Source of the DNA: Planctomycetota bacterium | GTDB taxonomy: Bacteria > Planctomycetota > GCA-002687715 > DRQF01 | Length of the DNA stretch: 8,705 nt | Assembly (NCBI GenBank): GCA_015485455.1 | Contig: WFTN01000508.1 | Span: 1-8,705, forward strand | Direction of reading: 5' to 3' | Shown here: positions 1-6,609 of the stretch, piece by piece | How the letters are laid out: each line of letters starts with the position of its first letter | Numbering within the stretch: position 1 is the stretch's first letter | Made by a program: the position numbers and the translations under genes | The notes under the pieces: model-generated | Databases searched by the model: none | What the model saw: only the letters and a program-made list of their open reading frames with translations | Told to the model about the DNA's origin: nothing

Positions 1-477
1 CATAGACGCATCTGCGTCAAGTCCATCATTTTTCCAAGCGGAAATCTGATAAACACCCCACTTGGGCGCTACCAGCTTATTCGAGACGCCGTTCTCCCGA
101 AGAATTGTCCGCAGTAGGGTCTTTCGGTCTTCCTCGGTGGCGATGCCAAAATTCTTGCGGTAGCCAAGCTTGTCGCCATAACGTCTCAGTAAGCGAATGG
201 CGAAGGAGTGAAAGGTCGTCACCGTCAACTCTTTTGCAGCTTTCGATCCAACCAATTTCCCTGCCCGCTCCCGCATCTCACGGGCCGCCTTATTGGTGAA
301 GGTCACAGCCAAAATGTTCTCAGGAGATACATCGTTGGCCACGAGGTGAGCAATGCGCACGGTGACAACCCGTGTTTTCCCCGTACCTGCCCCAGCCAGA
401 ACCAGGAGGGGTCCTTCTGTATGTTGTACCGCTTGCCTTTGATTAGGATTGAGGCCGCGCAAAAACTTGTTGTTCAT
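1..477 (-). CDS. UvrD/Rep-type SF1 DNA helicase, N-terminal part (cut by window edge)
   Basis: ATP-dependent 3'-5' DNA helicase of superfamily 1A (UvrD/PcrA/Rep), acting in the cytoplasm in DNA repair or replication restart. Reading the minus strand from the ATG at 477 gives 159 residues with no stop down to base 1, so the gene continues outside the window. Visible motifs in order are the Q-motif (LNPNQRQAV, residues 9-17), Walker A (AGAGTGKT, residues 28-35, catalytic Lys34), motif Ia (AVTFTNKAAREM, about residues 57-68) and the TTFHSFAIRLLR segment of motif Ib/Ic (about 87-98). The family is usually 650-750 residues, so roughly a fifth is present. The start is supported by the Q-motif lying close to the N-terminus and by a GGTGA ribosome-binding sequence just upstream. 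The overall pattern is slightly more Rep-like than UvrD-like, but the diagnostic C-terminal half is not visible, so no symbol is given. Confidence 0.95.
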   Translation of the reverse strand, partial: MNNKFLRGLNPNQRQAVQHTEGPLLVLAGAGTGKTRVVTVRIAHLVANDVSPENILAVTFTNKAAREMRERAGKLVGSKAAKELTVTTFHSFAIRLLRRYGDKLGYRKNFGIATEEDRKTLLRTILRENGVSNKLVAPKWGVYQISAWKNDGLDADASM

Positions 478-1242
478 TCTTCACCAAAGCTGTCGTCGAT
501 CAAATGGGTGGGGCGAATTGTACCCGCAGATGGGTGACTTCCCAGTGAACCAGGGTGCTGCGGACATTTTTTTCTGATTGATCGTAATGAATGACGGAGA
601 GCGTCTATTTAGATGGCGAGACTCACCAGTTTCTCTGCCAAGAAACCTGAGCAATGCTGATCCAACAACGCTGTTCCACCGCAGGCGATCTAACGGCGCG
701 AGTCGTCTGTGGCGGTTCAGCGTTCTTTTTTGTCCCTCACGGGATCAAACAAGAAAAGACGATCTGGGCTATTCGCTCCAGACCGTCCCTCCGAAACTCA
801 TTTGCACTCGGTAGATTGCCGAATGAGTCTCCCAACAACGCTGATTTCCACCTTTCTTCCGAAGGTGTCACCCAAAGCATACGGTCTAGATACCGTAATT
901 CCACTATTTGACAGAAGAATCCCTTTTCTGGGTCATTTTCCCCAAACTTGAGAGGCCGGGGTAAAGAAATGAGGGGCTCACCTCGAACCTCCATAATTCC
1001 CGGCGAATGGAGTGATTGGATGGTCTTCTACGAGCGAAGCCCAGGATGTTGTGGCCCCAGGGTGCTCTTCATTCCAGCCATAAACAACTAAGGCAAAAGA
1101 ACTTACGGTACACAATCACAATGCTCCCCAATTGAAACAAAATTGAAAGCATGGTAGTTTCTCTGCGAATGACCTCGTTTCTCCGACTTTTTCCCTCGAG
1201 GATGCGGGCGCCAGAAACCCCAGGAGATGGCGCGATTCCACT
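478..1242. other. Gene-free region between divergent genes
   Basis: These 765 bases separate the helicase start (minus strand) from the first lipoprotein start (plus strand) and should hold the promoters of both. Only short overlapping open frames of fewer than 100 codons occur. None has a convincing Shine-Dalgarno site or a recognisable protein pattern. I saw no tRNA, SRP RNA, RNase P or tmRNA signature. Small structures are present: a hairpin with six-base arms CACCTT (849-854) and AAGGTG (862-867), and a 12-base direct repeat CCAACAACGCTG at 662-673 and 832-843. No promoter could be assigned with confidence. Confidence 0.6.
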
Positions 1243-2487
1243 ATGTCGAACCTGAATTCCAAGACCACTATCGTGGCAGCTCTTCTTGGCCTGTTGGCAA
1301 CCCTCGTCAGTTGTGGACCGGATCCCGCAGATCCCAAGAGCCCAGAACAAGTGCTCTTAGACAAAGCCATCACTTCCCTTTGGGGCGACGTTTCCCCCGC
1401 GTCCATTCAATCCCTGCAAACCCACTCCACTTTGGTCGAAAGCCAAGATGATTTTTCGTCAACTTTCGAGCTAGATACGCTGATGGCTTCCGCCAACAGT
1501 TATCGAGAGATTCGTCAGTGGAAGAATTTTGGGGTCCGGGAAGAATTCATTCAGGGGCCAAAAAGCTCTTGGCATGTGGTCGACGGCGCGGTGGTTGACT
1601 TAGAACCTCGGGATCCGAAAAACGATCTTCCGAGTCAACAATCTTGGCTCTTCGAAATCTCGAAACTCGCGGTCCTGAAAGACACAGAGCGCTTCGACCT
1701 CAAACATCGGGGCCACCACAAGAACGAGCAAAAAGAAGACGTCGAACGCTTAGAGGTCCACGACAAAGAACGCCCCAACATCACACTCACCTTTGACTTT
1801 ACGGTCTCCACTGGCCTCATTGAGCGGGTCACCATGGAAGATAGCTCCAAGGACATGTCCTTCACCCTGATTTTGCGGGACTATCGTCCCATTGAGGGCA
1901 TTCAATTTGCCCACGAAATCGATTCTTTGGAAAACGGCAAACCTCACGCCCAGCAACGAAGCATCGTCTACCAACTCAATCCGACCTGGAAACCGGAGTG
2001 GTTCGAAGCACCAAAAGACCTAAAACAAGACCGTATTATCTCGAAACAGTCCATTGCTGGCTCTTTTGCATATGCTCACCTTGTCGGCGGTGACGAAAAT
2101 ATCCCCGAGACCATTTCAAACCTCAAGAGTTGGATCGAGGAAAAGAAATTAGAAATCAATGGTCCTCTCATTGTGATTCACCCCACTGAGGCACCAAAAA
2201 CCGACTCGCGTCCAGTCCAAGGACCCGCGCGCGTAGCCATCGCCGTCAAGATCCCCGACCCCGAGTTCATCGCGAGATTAGGGAAATCTGAGACTTTCGG
2301 CATCGTCGAACTCGTCCCTCAGCCAGTGAAGTGTGTCACCGAAGTAGGCAAGAAGCTGCTAGAGGAGATCCGCAAAGAATTCTTAGTTCACGCAAATCCA
2401 GTCACCATTAAACCAGGCGCAAACATCCTAGAGATCTATTTCTCTCCAGAAGGTACAATCCGACAGGTTCAATTCCCGGTTAATTAG
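1243..2487 (+). CDS. Putative lipoprotein: LolA/LolB-like half plus GyrI-like ligand-binding half
   Basis: A 414-residue secreted protein, first gene of the plus-strand block. Residues 1-23 form a lipoprotein signal peptide: Lys7, a hydrophobic stretch 10-22, then the lipobox LVSC with Cys24 as the predicted lipidated residue. Residues about 60-255 are strand-rich and end in segments like FTLILRDYRPIEGIQFAHEI (207-226), typical of the LolA/LolB lipoprotein-carrier fold that binds acyl chains. Residues about 268-405 resemble GyrI/AraC effector-binding domains: an AYAHLVGGDENIPETISNL helix start (276-294), a basic IEEKKLE segment, INGPLIVIHPTEAP (305-318), a VAIAVKIP strand (331-338) and the ending NILEIYFSPEG. 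Both fold assignments come from pattern recognition and are moderate to low confidence. The ATG at 1243 is the only ATG, GTG or TTG start in frame between the upstream stop at 1144 and the signal peptide. The nearest AGGAG (1222-1226) lies 16 bases away, unusually far. The stop is 11 bases before the next gene, suggesting co-transcription. Confidence 0.85.
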   Translation: MSNLNSKTTIVAALLGLLATLVSCGPDPADPKSPEQVLLDKAITSLWGDVSPASIQSLQTHSTLVESQDDFSSTFELDTLMASANSYREIRQWKNFGVREEFIQGPKSSWHVVDGAVVDLEPRDPKNDLPSQQSWLFEISKLAVLKDTERFDLKHRGHHKNEQKEDVERLEVHDKERPNITLTFDFTVSTGLIERVTMEDSSKDMSFTLILRDYRPIEGIQFAHEIDSLENGKPHAQQRSIVYQLNPTWKPEWFEAPKDLKQDRIISKQSIAGSFAYAHLVGGDENIPETISNLKSWIEEKKLEINGPLIVIHPTEAPKTDSRPVQGPARVAIAVKIPDPEFIARLGKSETFGIVELVPQPVKCVTEVGKKLLEEIRKEFLVHANPVTIKPGANILEIYFSPEGTIRQVQFPVN

Positions 2488-2490
2488 GAG
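2486..2490 (+). promoter_or_regulatory. Ribosome-binding site overlapping a stop codon
   Basis: AGGAG overlaps the TAG stop (2485-2487) of the lipoprotein gene and lies 8 bases before the ATG at 2499. It fixes the start of the SDR-like gene and suggests that ribosomes ending on the first gene can reinitiate on the second. Confidence 0.7.
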
Positions 2491-2498
2491 CAAGCTCA

Positions 2499-3272
2499 AT
2501 GAGCCTTGCGAACAAGGTTATTCTGTTGGTTGGCGGACTTGATGACCTCGCTATGAGCATCGGTCTGCGCCTGGCAAGAGACGGTGCCGCTTTGGTTTTC
2601 GCTGGGTCTGACAGCGAAAAAGGCCAAGAGCTTGCTGAGCAAGTCGAAGCTGCCGGAGGACAGGTGGCGTTCACCGCCACCAAACCAGATTCTGAGAGTG
2701 AAGCTCAAAGCATGATCGCAGATGCCATCATGACCTATGGCAGCATTGATGGCTTAGTCACATTCGCTGGGTGCCCAGCTCCAGGGTCAGCCTGCGACAT
2801 CGAATGTGACACTTGGCAAGAAACCATCGATCGTGATCTTCGGTCAACATGGTTAGCCAGCAAGTTCGCCATGCCATTTCTGCGCAAGAGCGACCTGGGA
2901 GCCATGGTCTGCCTGATGGCAAACAAGGGTCTTGGGGGCTCAGCATCTTCAACCCTCAACACCGTGACTCAATCTGCCATCCAGGGACTCTGTCGCAGTT
3001 TGGCTGTGGACTATGGCCCAGGGGGCATCCGAGTCAATGGCATTGTCGTTGGTCCCATTGAAGACCAGTTAATGACCGCAGAGTTGGCCGCGGAAAGCGA
3101 CGCTTCTGAGACCCTTGCGAAAATTGCCGGTCGCATCCCTTTGGGCCGAATCGGGACCGGTAAAGAAGTAGCCCCCGCTGTGAGTTTTCTTTTGTCGGAA
3201 GACGCCTCTTGGATTAGTGGCGCCATCCTCAATGTGGATGGCGGCGCCGGAGCCACAACGGTACAACATTGA
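2499..3272 (+). CDS. SDR-family protein lacking the catalytic tetrad (probable pseudoenzyme)
   Basis: A 257-residue protein of normal length for a short-chain dehydrogenase/reductase, a Rossmann-fold family that usually oxidises or reduces carbonyl/hydroxyl substrates with NAD(P). The fold is clear: a glycine-containing N-terminal turn (VGGLDDLAMSIG, 11-22), a TFAG segment (88-91) in place of NNAG, the LAVDYGPGGIRVNGIVVGP helix/strand (168-186) and the closing IPLGRIG...FLLSEDASWISGAILNVDGG. The classical active site is missing. The Asn-Ser-Tyr-Lys tetrad positions read Asp113, Ala141, Asn154 and Gln158. The only tyrosines in the whole protein are Tyr80 and Tyr172, so no shifted catalytic Tyr is available. 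The N-terminal turn is closer to the FabI-type G-x5-S-I/A pattern than to TGxxxGIG, but the FabI Tyr-x6-Lys is absent too. The reading frame is intact. It may be a nucleotide-binding sensor or partner protein rather than an enzyme. It has an AGGAG site 8 bases upstream and is probably co-transcribed with the preceding lipoprotein. Confidence 0.9.
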   Translation: MSLANKVILLVGGLDDLAMSIGLRLARDGAALVFAGSDSEKGQELAEQVEAAGGQVAFTATKPDSESEAQSMIADAIMTYGSIDGLVTFAGCPAPGSACDIECDTWQETIDRDLRSTWLASKFAMPFLRKSDLGAMVCLMANKGLGGSASSTLNTVTQSAIQGLCRSLAVDYGPGGIRVNGIVVGPIEDQLMTAELAAESDASETLAKIAGRIPLGRIGTGKEVAPAVSFLLSEDASWISGAILNVDGGAGATTVQH

Positions 3273-3348
3273 CCTTGACGATTTCTCAAGATCATGCCCA
3301 CATAAACACCAGAACGATTCTGCCGGTTGACACTTTAGGAGCATCTAC

Positions 3349-4314
3349 ATGAATGACACCAAGCTGAAAATCATCATCGACAGCGCCGACTTCAAGATTG
3401 GCAAAGATTCAGAGCGTTATATCCATGAGCGCATTGAGAAGGTTGATACCTTGACCCAGCGTTTCTCTGCCCGGCAAATTCACATTTCCCTTCAAGTGGC
3501 AGAAAGAGATCGAATGCATCGCTTCGTTATCTCCTTGAGCTTGCCTCAAACAACGATCTCTGCCCACGCAGAAGAGCCCCACCTGCGAGGCTCCTTTGAC
3601 CGAGCTTTGAAGCGTCTCATCCGCCAGCTCAAGGAATACAAAGAGCTCCTCCGCCGGGAACACCTTCACAACCGGGTGCGAACAGACAAGAACGCTTCTC
3701 TGCCAATCAGTGACTCGGACATCGAGATGGGTGTCGTTGACCGCGACTTAGAGAAATTCCGCGAAGGTCTAGGGCGGCACGTCGAAAACTTGGAGGCTTT
3801 GATCAACTCCGAAATCTTAGAACTCAAGCGACGTCATCCTGACCTTGAAGTCGACGCTGGCGAGATTCTCGAACGCACCCTTGCCAACGCCGTCGACTTC
3901 TTCAATCACAAACCTCGCCACCTCAGTCGCCGAAGCTGGCTTTTCCGCTCTGCCATGGATGTCTTGGACGAAGTCGTGCCCCGCCATACGGGTCTCTCCA
4001 AAGAGAACAACGCCTTAGCTTCCCACGTGGCCTTGGAAGGCTGGGAGGTCGTCATTGACCACGCTGATGAAGCGATCGCAGCAGAGGCCGCCTCCATGCT
4101 CGGCACAGAACAACTCAAGCCCATCGTCGAAGACAAATTGAGCCAATTGCCAAGAGATTGGCGACGAGCTTTTCGCATGCACTATGTAGAAGGACTCAGC
4201 TCAGAAGAAATCGGCGAGTTGCTCGACTTAGATGAACAACAAGTGATGTTTCGGCTACGCTGCGCTGCGGAATTTCTCCGAGATCACATCGAAGAGATCC
4301 GAGGCCAAGTATGA
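3349..4314 (+). CDS. Fusion of a ribosome hibernation factor (HPF/S30AE) domain to a sigma-70-like module
   Basis: A 321-residue cytoplasmic protein with two parts that normally sit in different proteins. Residues 1-108 match the HPF/RaiA (S30AE) fold, beta-alpha-beta-beta-beta-alpha: KLKIIIDSADF opening strand, helix 21-38 (SERYIHERIEKVDTL), strands at 42-51, 56-66 and 68-75, then a basic helix ending in RLIRQLKEYKELLRREH (89-105). This family binds the small subunit and stops translation at stationary phase. Residues about 130-165 are a charged helical linker. Residues about 166-210 (DAGEILERTLANAVDFF, then RRSWLFRSAMDVLDE) resemble ECF sigma region 2. Residues 254-312 resemble sigma region 4, with LSQLPRDWRRAFRMHYVEG (264-282) leading into a helix-turn-helix (about 283-308). 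Long HPF proteins normally end in a different, dimerising C-terminal domain, which is absent. The region 2 part is degenerate, so promoter-melting ability is doubtful. AGGAG (3337-3341) lies 7 bases before the ATG. The stop overlaps the next start. A 76-base gap separates it from the SDR gene. Confidence 0.88.
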   Translation: MNDTKLKIIIDSADFKIGKDSERYIHERIEKVDTLTQRFSARQIHISLQVAERDRMHRFVISLSLPQTTISAHAEEPHLRGSFDRALKRLIRQLKEYKELLRREHLHNRVRTDKNASLPISDSDIEMGVVDRDLEKFREGLGRHVENLEALINSEILELKRRHPDLEVDAGEILERTLANAVDFFNHKPRHLSRRSWLFRSAMDVLDEVVPRHTGLSKENNALASHVALEGWEVVIDHADEAIAAEAASMLGTEQLKPIVEDKLSQLPRDWRRAFRMHYVEGLSSEEIGELLDLDEQQVMFRLRCAAEFLRDHIEEIRGQV

Positions 4315-5345
4315 GACGTTGGGTTTGGGGAGTACTCTTTGGAGTTCTCCTCTTAACCTCTTCCTGCAAACAGCAGAAACCCCAAGAAGCTGAAGAATAC
4401 TTCGCCGGCGCTTGGTTGGCACTTCATGGTGACGATGGTTACCTCAGTGACCAAGGCCAAAGTCAAATGAAGCATCTCTTCGACTTGGGGATTCGTTGGG
4501 TTGCTTACGCCCCAGAACCATCCATGGAAGACGTGACCCAGCCTGAGATCGTGGACCACTCCGACATGGACAAGCACCGACAGGTCATCCGGGCCTTACA
4601 CCAAAAGGGCCACAAAGTTCTCTTGTTCCCGCGGATCGAAAGCCCAACCTTCTTCCGAAGAAAGAACCCTCTTTGGCGGGGCGACATCGCCATGGGAGAT
4701 GAGGCATCTTGGGGTCGCTTTCACGACAACATGGAGAAGATGCTCGTCACCTATGCCACTATGGCGGAAGAGGAAGGCGTTGAGTTCTTTTGCATGGGCC
4801 TTGAGTATCGCCACTCAACAACCAAGTTCCCCCAACGATGGCGCCAAATGATAGAGGCCCTGCGCACCTGCTATTCTGGCAAGATCACTTACTCGGCCAA
4901 CTGGTACCAAGAGTTCGAGCAAGTCAGTTTCTGGGATGATCTGGATTACATTGGGGTGGGTGCCTACTTCCCGGTGGCCGATGCTCCGAACGCCTCCCAT
5001 CAAAGAATGCGTCAAGGTTGGATGCCAATACTAAGCAAGCTCAAAGGACTGTCGCAACAGTATGGCCGCAAGCTTATATTTACTGAAGTTGGCTATCCCT
5101 GCGTCGACCAAGCTGGCTGGAAGCCATGGGAATGGACAACCAAAGCGGGCAAGTCGATTTCGCAGAAACATCAAGCGGACTGCTACCGAGCATTCTTTGA
5201 CACGTTTCGCCGGGAGTCTTGGTTCAGCGGTTTCGTCATCTGGCGATTCCACACAGACACCCGCTACATTGAAGATTGGGAATACTCACCCCAGGATCGC
5301 ATGGCAGAAGAGGTCATCCGCAAAGAACTCGCAAAACCCCGATAG
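4311..5345 (+). CDS. GH113-like TIM-barrel glycosidase, probable lipoprotein
   Basis: A 344-residue secreted protein resembling glycoside hydrolase family 113 (beta-mannanase-type, clan GH-A) and its uncharacterised relatives. The N-terminus has Arg2-Arg3, a hydrophobic core (4-15) and TSSC, with Cys19 a plausible lipidation site, although Thr at -3 is less common than Leu. The barrel motifs follow in family order: LGIRWVAYAPEP (59-70), KGHKVLLFPRIE (99-110), LWRGDIAM (121-128), EFFCMGLEYRHST (158-170), ITYSANWYQEFEQVSFWDDLDYIGVGAYFP in the middle of the barrel (192-221), KLIFTEVGYP (254-263) and FSGFVIWRF (305-313). Glu165 (acid/base) and Glu259 (nucleophile) occupy the expected strand-4 and strand-7 ends, so activity is likely. 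The substrate is unknown, possibly a beta-mannan or another envelope or environmental polysaccharide. The ATG overlaps the stop of the HPF-sigma gene as ATGA, so translation is probably coupled. It is the last gene of the plus-strand block. Confidence 0.85.
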   Translation: MRRWVWGVLFGVLLLTSSCKQQKPQEAEEYFAGAWLALHGDDGYLSDQGQSQMKHLFDLGIRWVAYAPEPSMEDVTQPEIVDHSDMDKHRQVIRALHQKGHKVLLFPRIESPTFFRRKNPLWRGDIAMGDEASWGRFHDNMEKMLVTYATMAEEEGVEFFCMGLEYRHSTTKFPQRWRQMIEALRTCYSGKITYSANWYQEFEQVSFWDDLDYIGVGAYFPVADAPNASHQRMRQGWMPILSKLKGLSQQYGRKLIFTEVGYPCVDQAGWKPWEWTTKAGKSISQKHQADCYRAFFDTFRRESWFSGFVIWRFHTDTRYIEDWEYSPQDRMAEEVIRKELAKPR

Positions 5346-5482
5346 AGAGAAGATCTCCTGCTCTATCCAGGTAAACGATGAAAAGACAAGCACATGAGAC
5401 CGTTTCGTCATTCTCGGTTGTCTTATTTTCAACAAAATGTGTAAGGGACAGTGAGTAAGTCTCTATTTCTTACCCTGGGCTT

Positions 5483-5545
5483 CAGCGCAGGGAAGGTTCG
5501 ATTCCCCATTCCATGAATCATCCCTGCGCTGGATGCACCATTTTT
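5483..5545 (+). terminator. Inverted repeat followed by a T-run, possible terminator of the plus-strand block
   Basis: CAGCGCAGGGA (5483-5493) is perfectly complementary to TCCCTGCGCTG (5521-5531), and one wobble plus one further pair extend the stem. The loop is 27 bases, and five T residues follow at 5541-5545, nine bases after the stem. A canonical Rho-independent terminator has a short loop and an immediate T-run, so this is not a textbook case. Its place between two convergent genes makes a termination or mRNA-end role likely. An upstream CCCTG (5473-5477) could pair with CAGGG inside the first arm, giving an alternative structure. Confidence 0.4.
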
Positions 5546-5597
5546 ATGCAACCCCGGAATCAGAACCAGATCTCTGGGTTAGCCGTGGGCAGGGGTT

Positions 5598-6515
5598 CTA
5601 AGGAACGAGCCTCACCGAGGTCATGATCAGTTGGCCGGGTAGATTCAACTTACGCATTCGCCCTGCCAAAGCCCGATAGCCAGCTTCGTCAAGATTCTTA
5701 CGGTCGCCGATGGCGTCCCGAACGATAAGTGGTCGCGTAACCCGCTCGAAAACCTCTCCTTCCAGCACGCTGATTCTTTCTTTGCTGTTGAACAGGAAGA
5801 AGCCAATGCGTTGGCCCGCCGCAAAAATCCCGAACTGCCGCAAATCGTAGCCCCCGAAATCATTCGGCAACTCGAAGGTCGTGCTCATGTCGAAAGATTG
5901 AGCGGGGCCTCGCTTTGGTTCGAAACGAAGAAGTTCACCACCGGCGCCAACCAAAAGAAGATAGACATATTCTTCTGCAAGCAACTCGTTGCCTCGGACT
6001 TGCAAATAAGCCAAGCGGCTCAGACTCAAACGACCGATCTCAGAGTCAGAAGCTCCCCGGCCCCCAACAAAGAGAGCCTGCCCTTCTTCTCCAGCCACTG
6101 AGTCAGAATTGTCGCTCTTAAGCAACATCGGTAAAGCCACAAAAACGAAAGTCGACAAGACCACCACAACCACAAGCCCAGCCAGGAGCCTCTTGGTGGT
6201 TTCAGGGCTGATTCTCTGGGGCCGTTTTTCTGCTTCCTTCGGAGCTTCCCCCAATTTGGGCAAGCCCTCACCTTTCGCCACTTCTCCCCCCCGATTGAGT
6301 AAGAGATCGGCGCATCGATCACAGAACACAACGTGCCGCCTGGCCCGACGTTCTTCTTCCTCATCGGCTGAGCCCTCCGCAAGGGCCATGATCCAATCAT
6401 CATCGAGGTGCCCGGAATCTTCCGCCCGCTCAAGAATAGCCGCAACCGCTGGAGATTCCGCCACTTCCTCCAAGAGTCTGTCCAAAGATTCAATTTTGCT
6501 TTCGAAGTCGCTCAT
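5598..6515 (-). CDS. Membrane-anchored zinc-finger-type anti-sigma factor
   Basis: A 305-residue protein that probably sequesters the sigma factor encoded just upstream. The cytoplasmic N-terminus carries an acidic helical segment (1-60) and the anti-sigma zinc motif His61-x3-Cys65-x2-Cys68 (HVVFCDRC). A charged Pro/Lys/Glu linker (about 80-108) follows, then one transmembrane helix at about 109-132 with a run of five valines, and an extracytoplasmic domain of about 170 residues. That domain is strand-rich (VYLLLVGAGGELLRFEP at 184-200, then QRIGFFLFNSKERISVLEGE at 235-254) and could sense an envelope signal. I do not recognise its family. The region before the ATG has no strong Shine-Dalgarno sequence. 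An 18-codon open frame (6568-6512) ends with TGA overlapping this ATG, so coupled initiation is possible. The gene lies 94 bases downstream of the sigma gene on the same strand, the usual order for such pairs. Confidence is high for the anti-sigma role and low for the signal. Confidence 0.85.
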   Translation of the reverse strand: MSDFESKIESLDRLLEEVAESPAVAAILERAEDSGHLDDDWIMALAEGSADEEEERRARRHVVFCDRCADLLLNRGGEVAKGEGLPKLGEAPKEAEKRPQRISPETTKRLLAGLVVVVVLSTFVFVALPMLLKSDNSDSVAGEEGQALFVGGRGASDSEIGRLSLSRLAYLQVRGNELLAEEYVYLLLVGAGGELLRFEPKRGPAQSFDMSTTFELPNDFGGYDLRQFGIFAAGQRIGFFLFNSKERISVLEGEVFERVTRPLIVRDAIGDRKNLDEAGYRALAGRMRKLNLPGQLIMTSVRLVP

Positions 6516-6609
6516 CGTCTATTCTTTGAGCCATCCATGCATGAATGCTGTAAACAGATTCTCCTCATGAAGTAAGACGGACCTCGATTGATGTGGGGGT
6601 CAATGTTTT

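Noticed and set aside
654..951. Overlapping plus-strand frames of 80-85 codons in the same region
   Set aside because: Composition rich in Arg, Ser and Pro, typical of out-of-frame or non-coding translation, with no start signal.
737..994. 85-codon frame on the minus strand in the gene-free region
   Set aside because: No ribosome-binding site, no recognisable protein pattern, and other overlapping frames of the same length exist, so it is probably chance.
3275..3303. TTGACG in front of the HPF-sigma gene as a separate promoter
   Set aside because: The -10 position at normal spacing is CCACAT; the match is too weak to call, though an internal promoter in the 76-base gap is not excluded.
5481..5515. 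tRNA-like T-arm (GGTTCGATTCC) in the convergent intergenic region
   Set aside because: Only two base pairs form around the T-loop, no acceptor stem or anticodon arm can be built around it, and there is no CCA-type end, so it is not called as a tRNA gene or remnant.
6026..6570. Long frames of 153-155 codons overlapping the anti-sigma gene on both strands
   Set aside because: They are shadows of the anti-sigma coding frame, which carries the zinc motif and membrane helix. The shadow products lack any domain logic.
6587..6604. ATTGA/TCAAT hairpin followed by T residues next to the sigma gene stop
   Set aside because: The arms are only five AT-rich pairs, and the T-run lies on the plus strand, where no gene ends, so it cannot terminate the sigma transcript.
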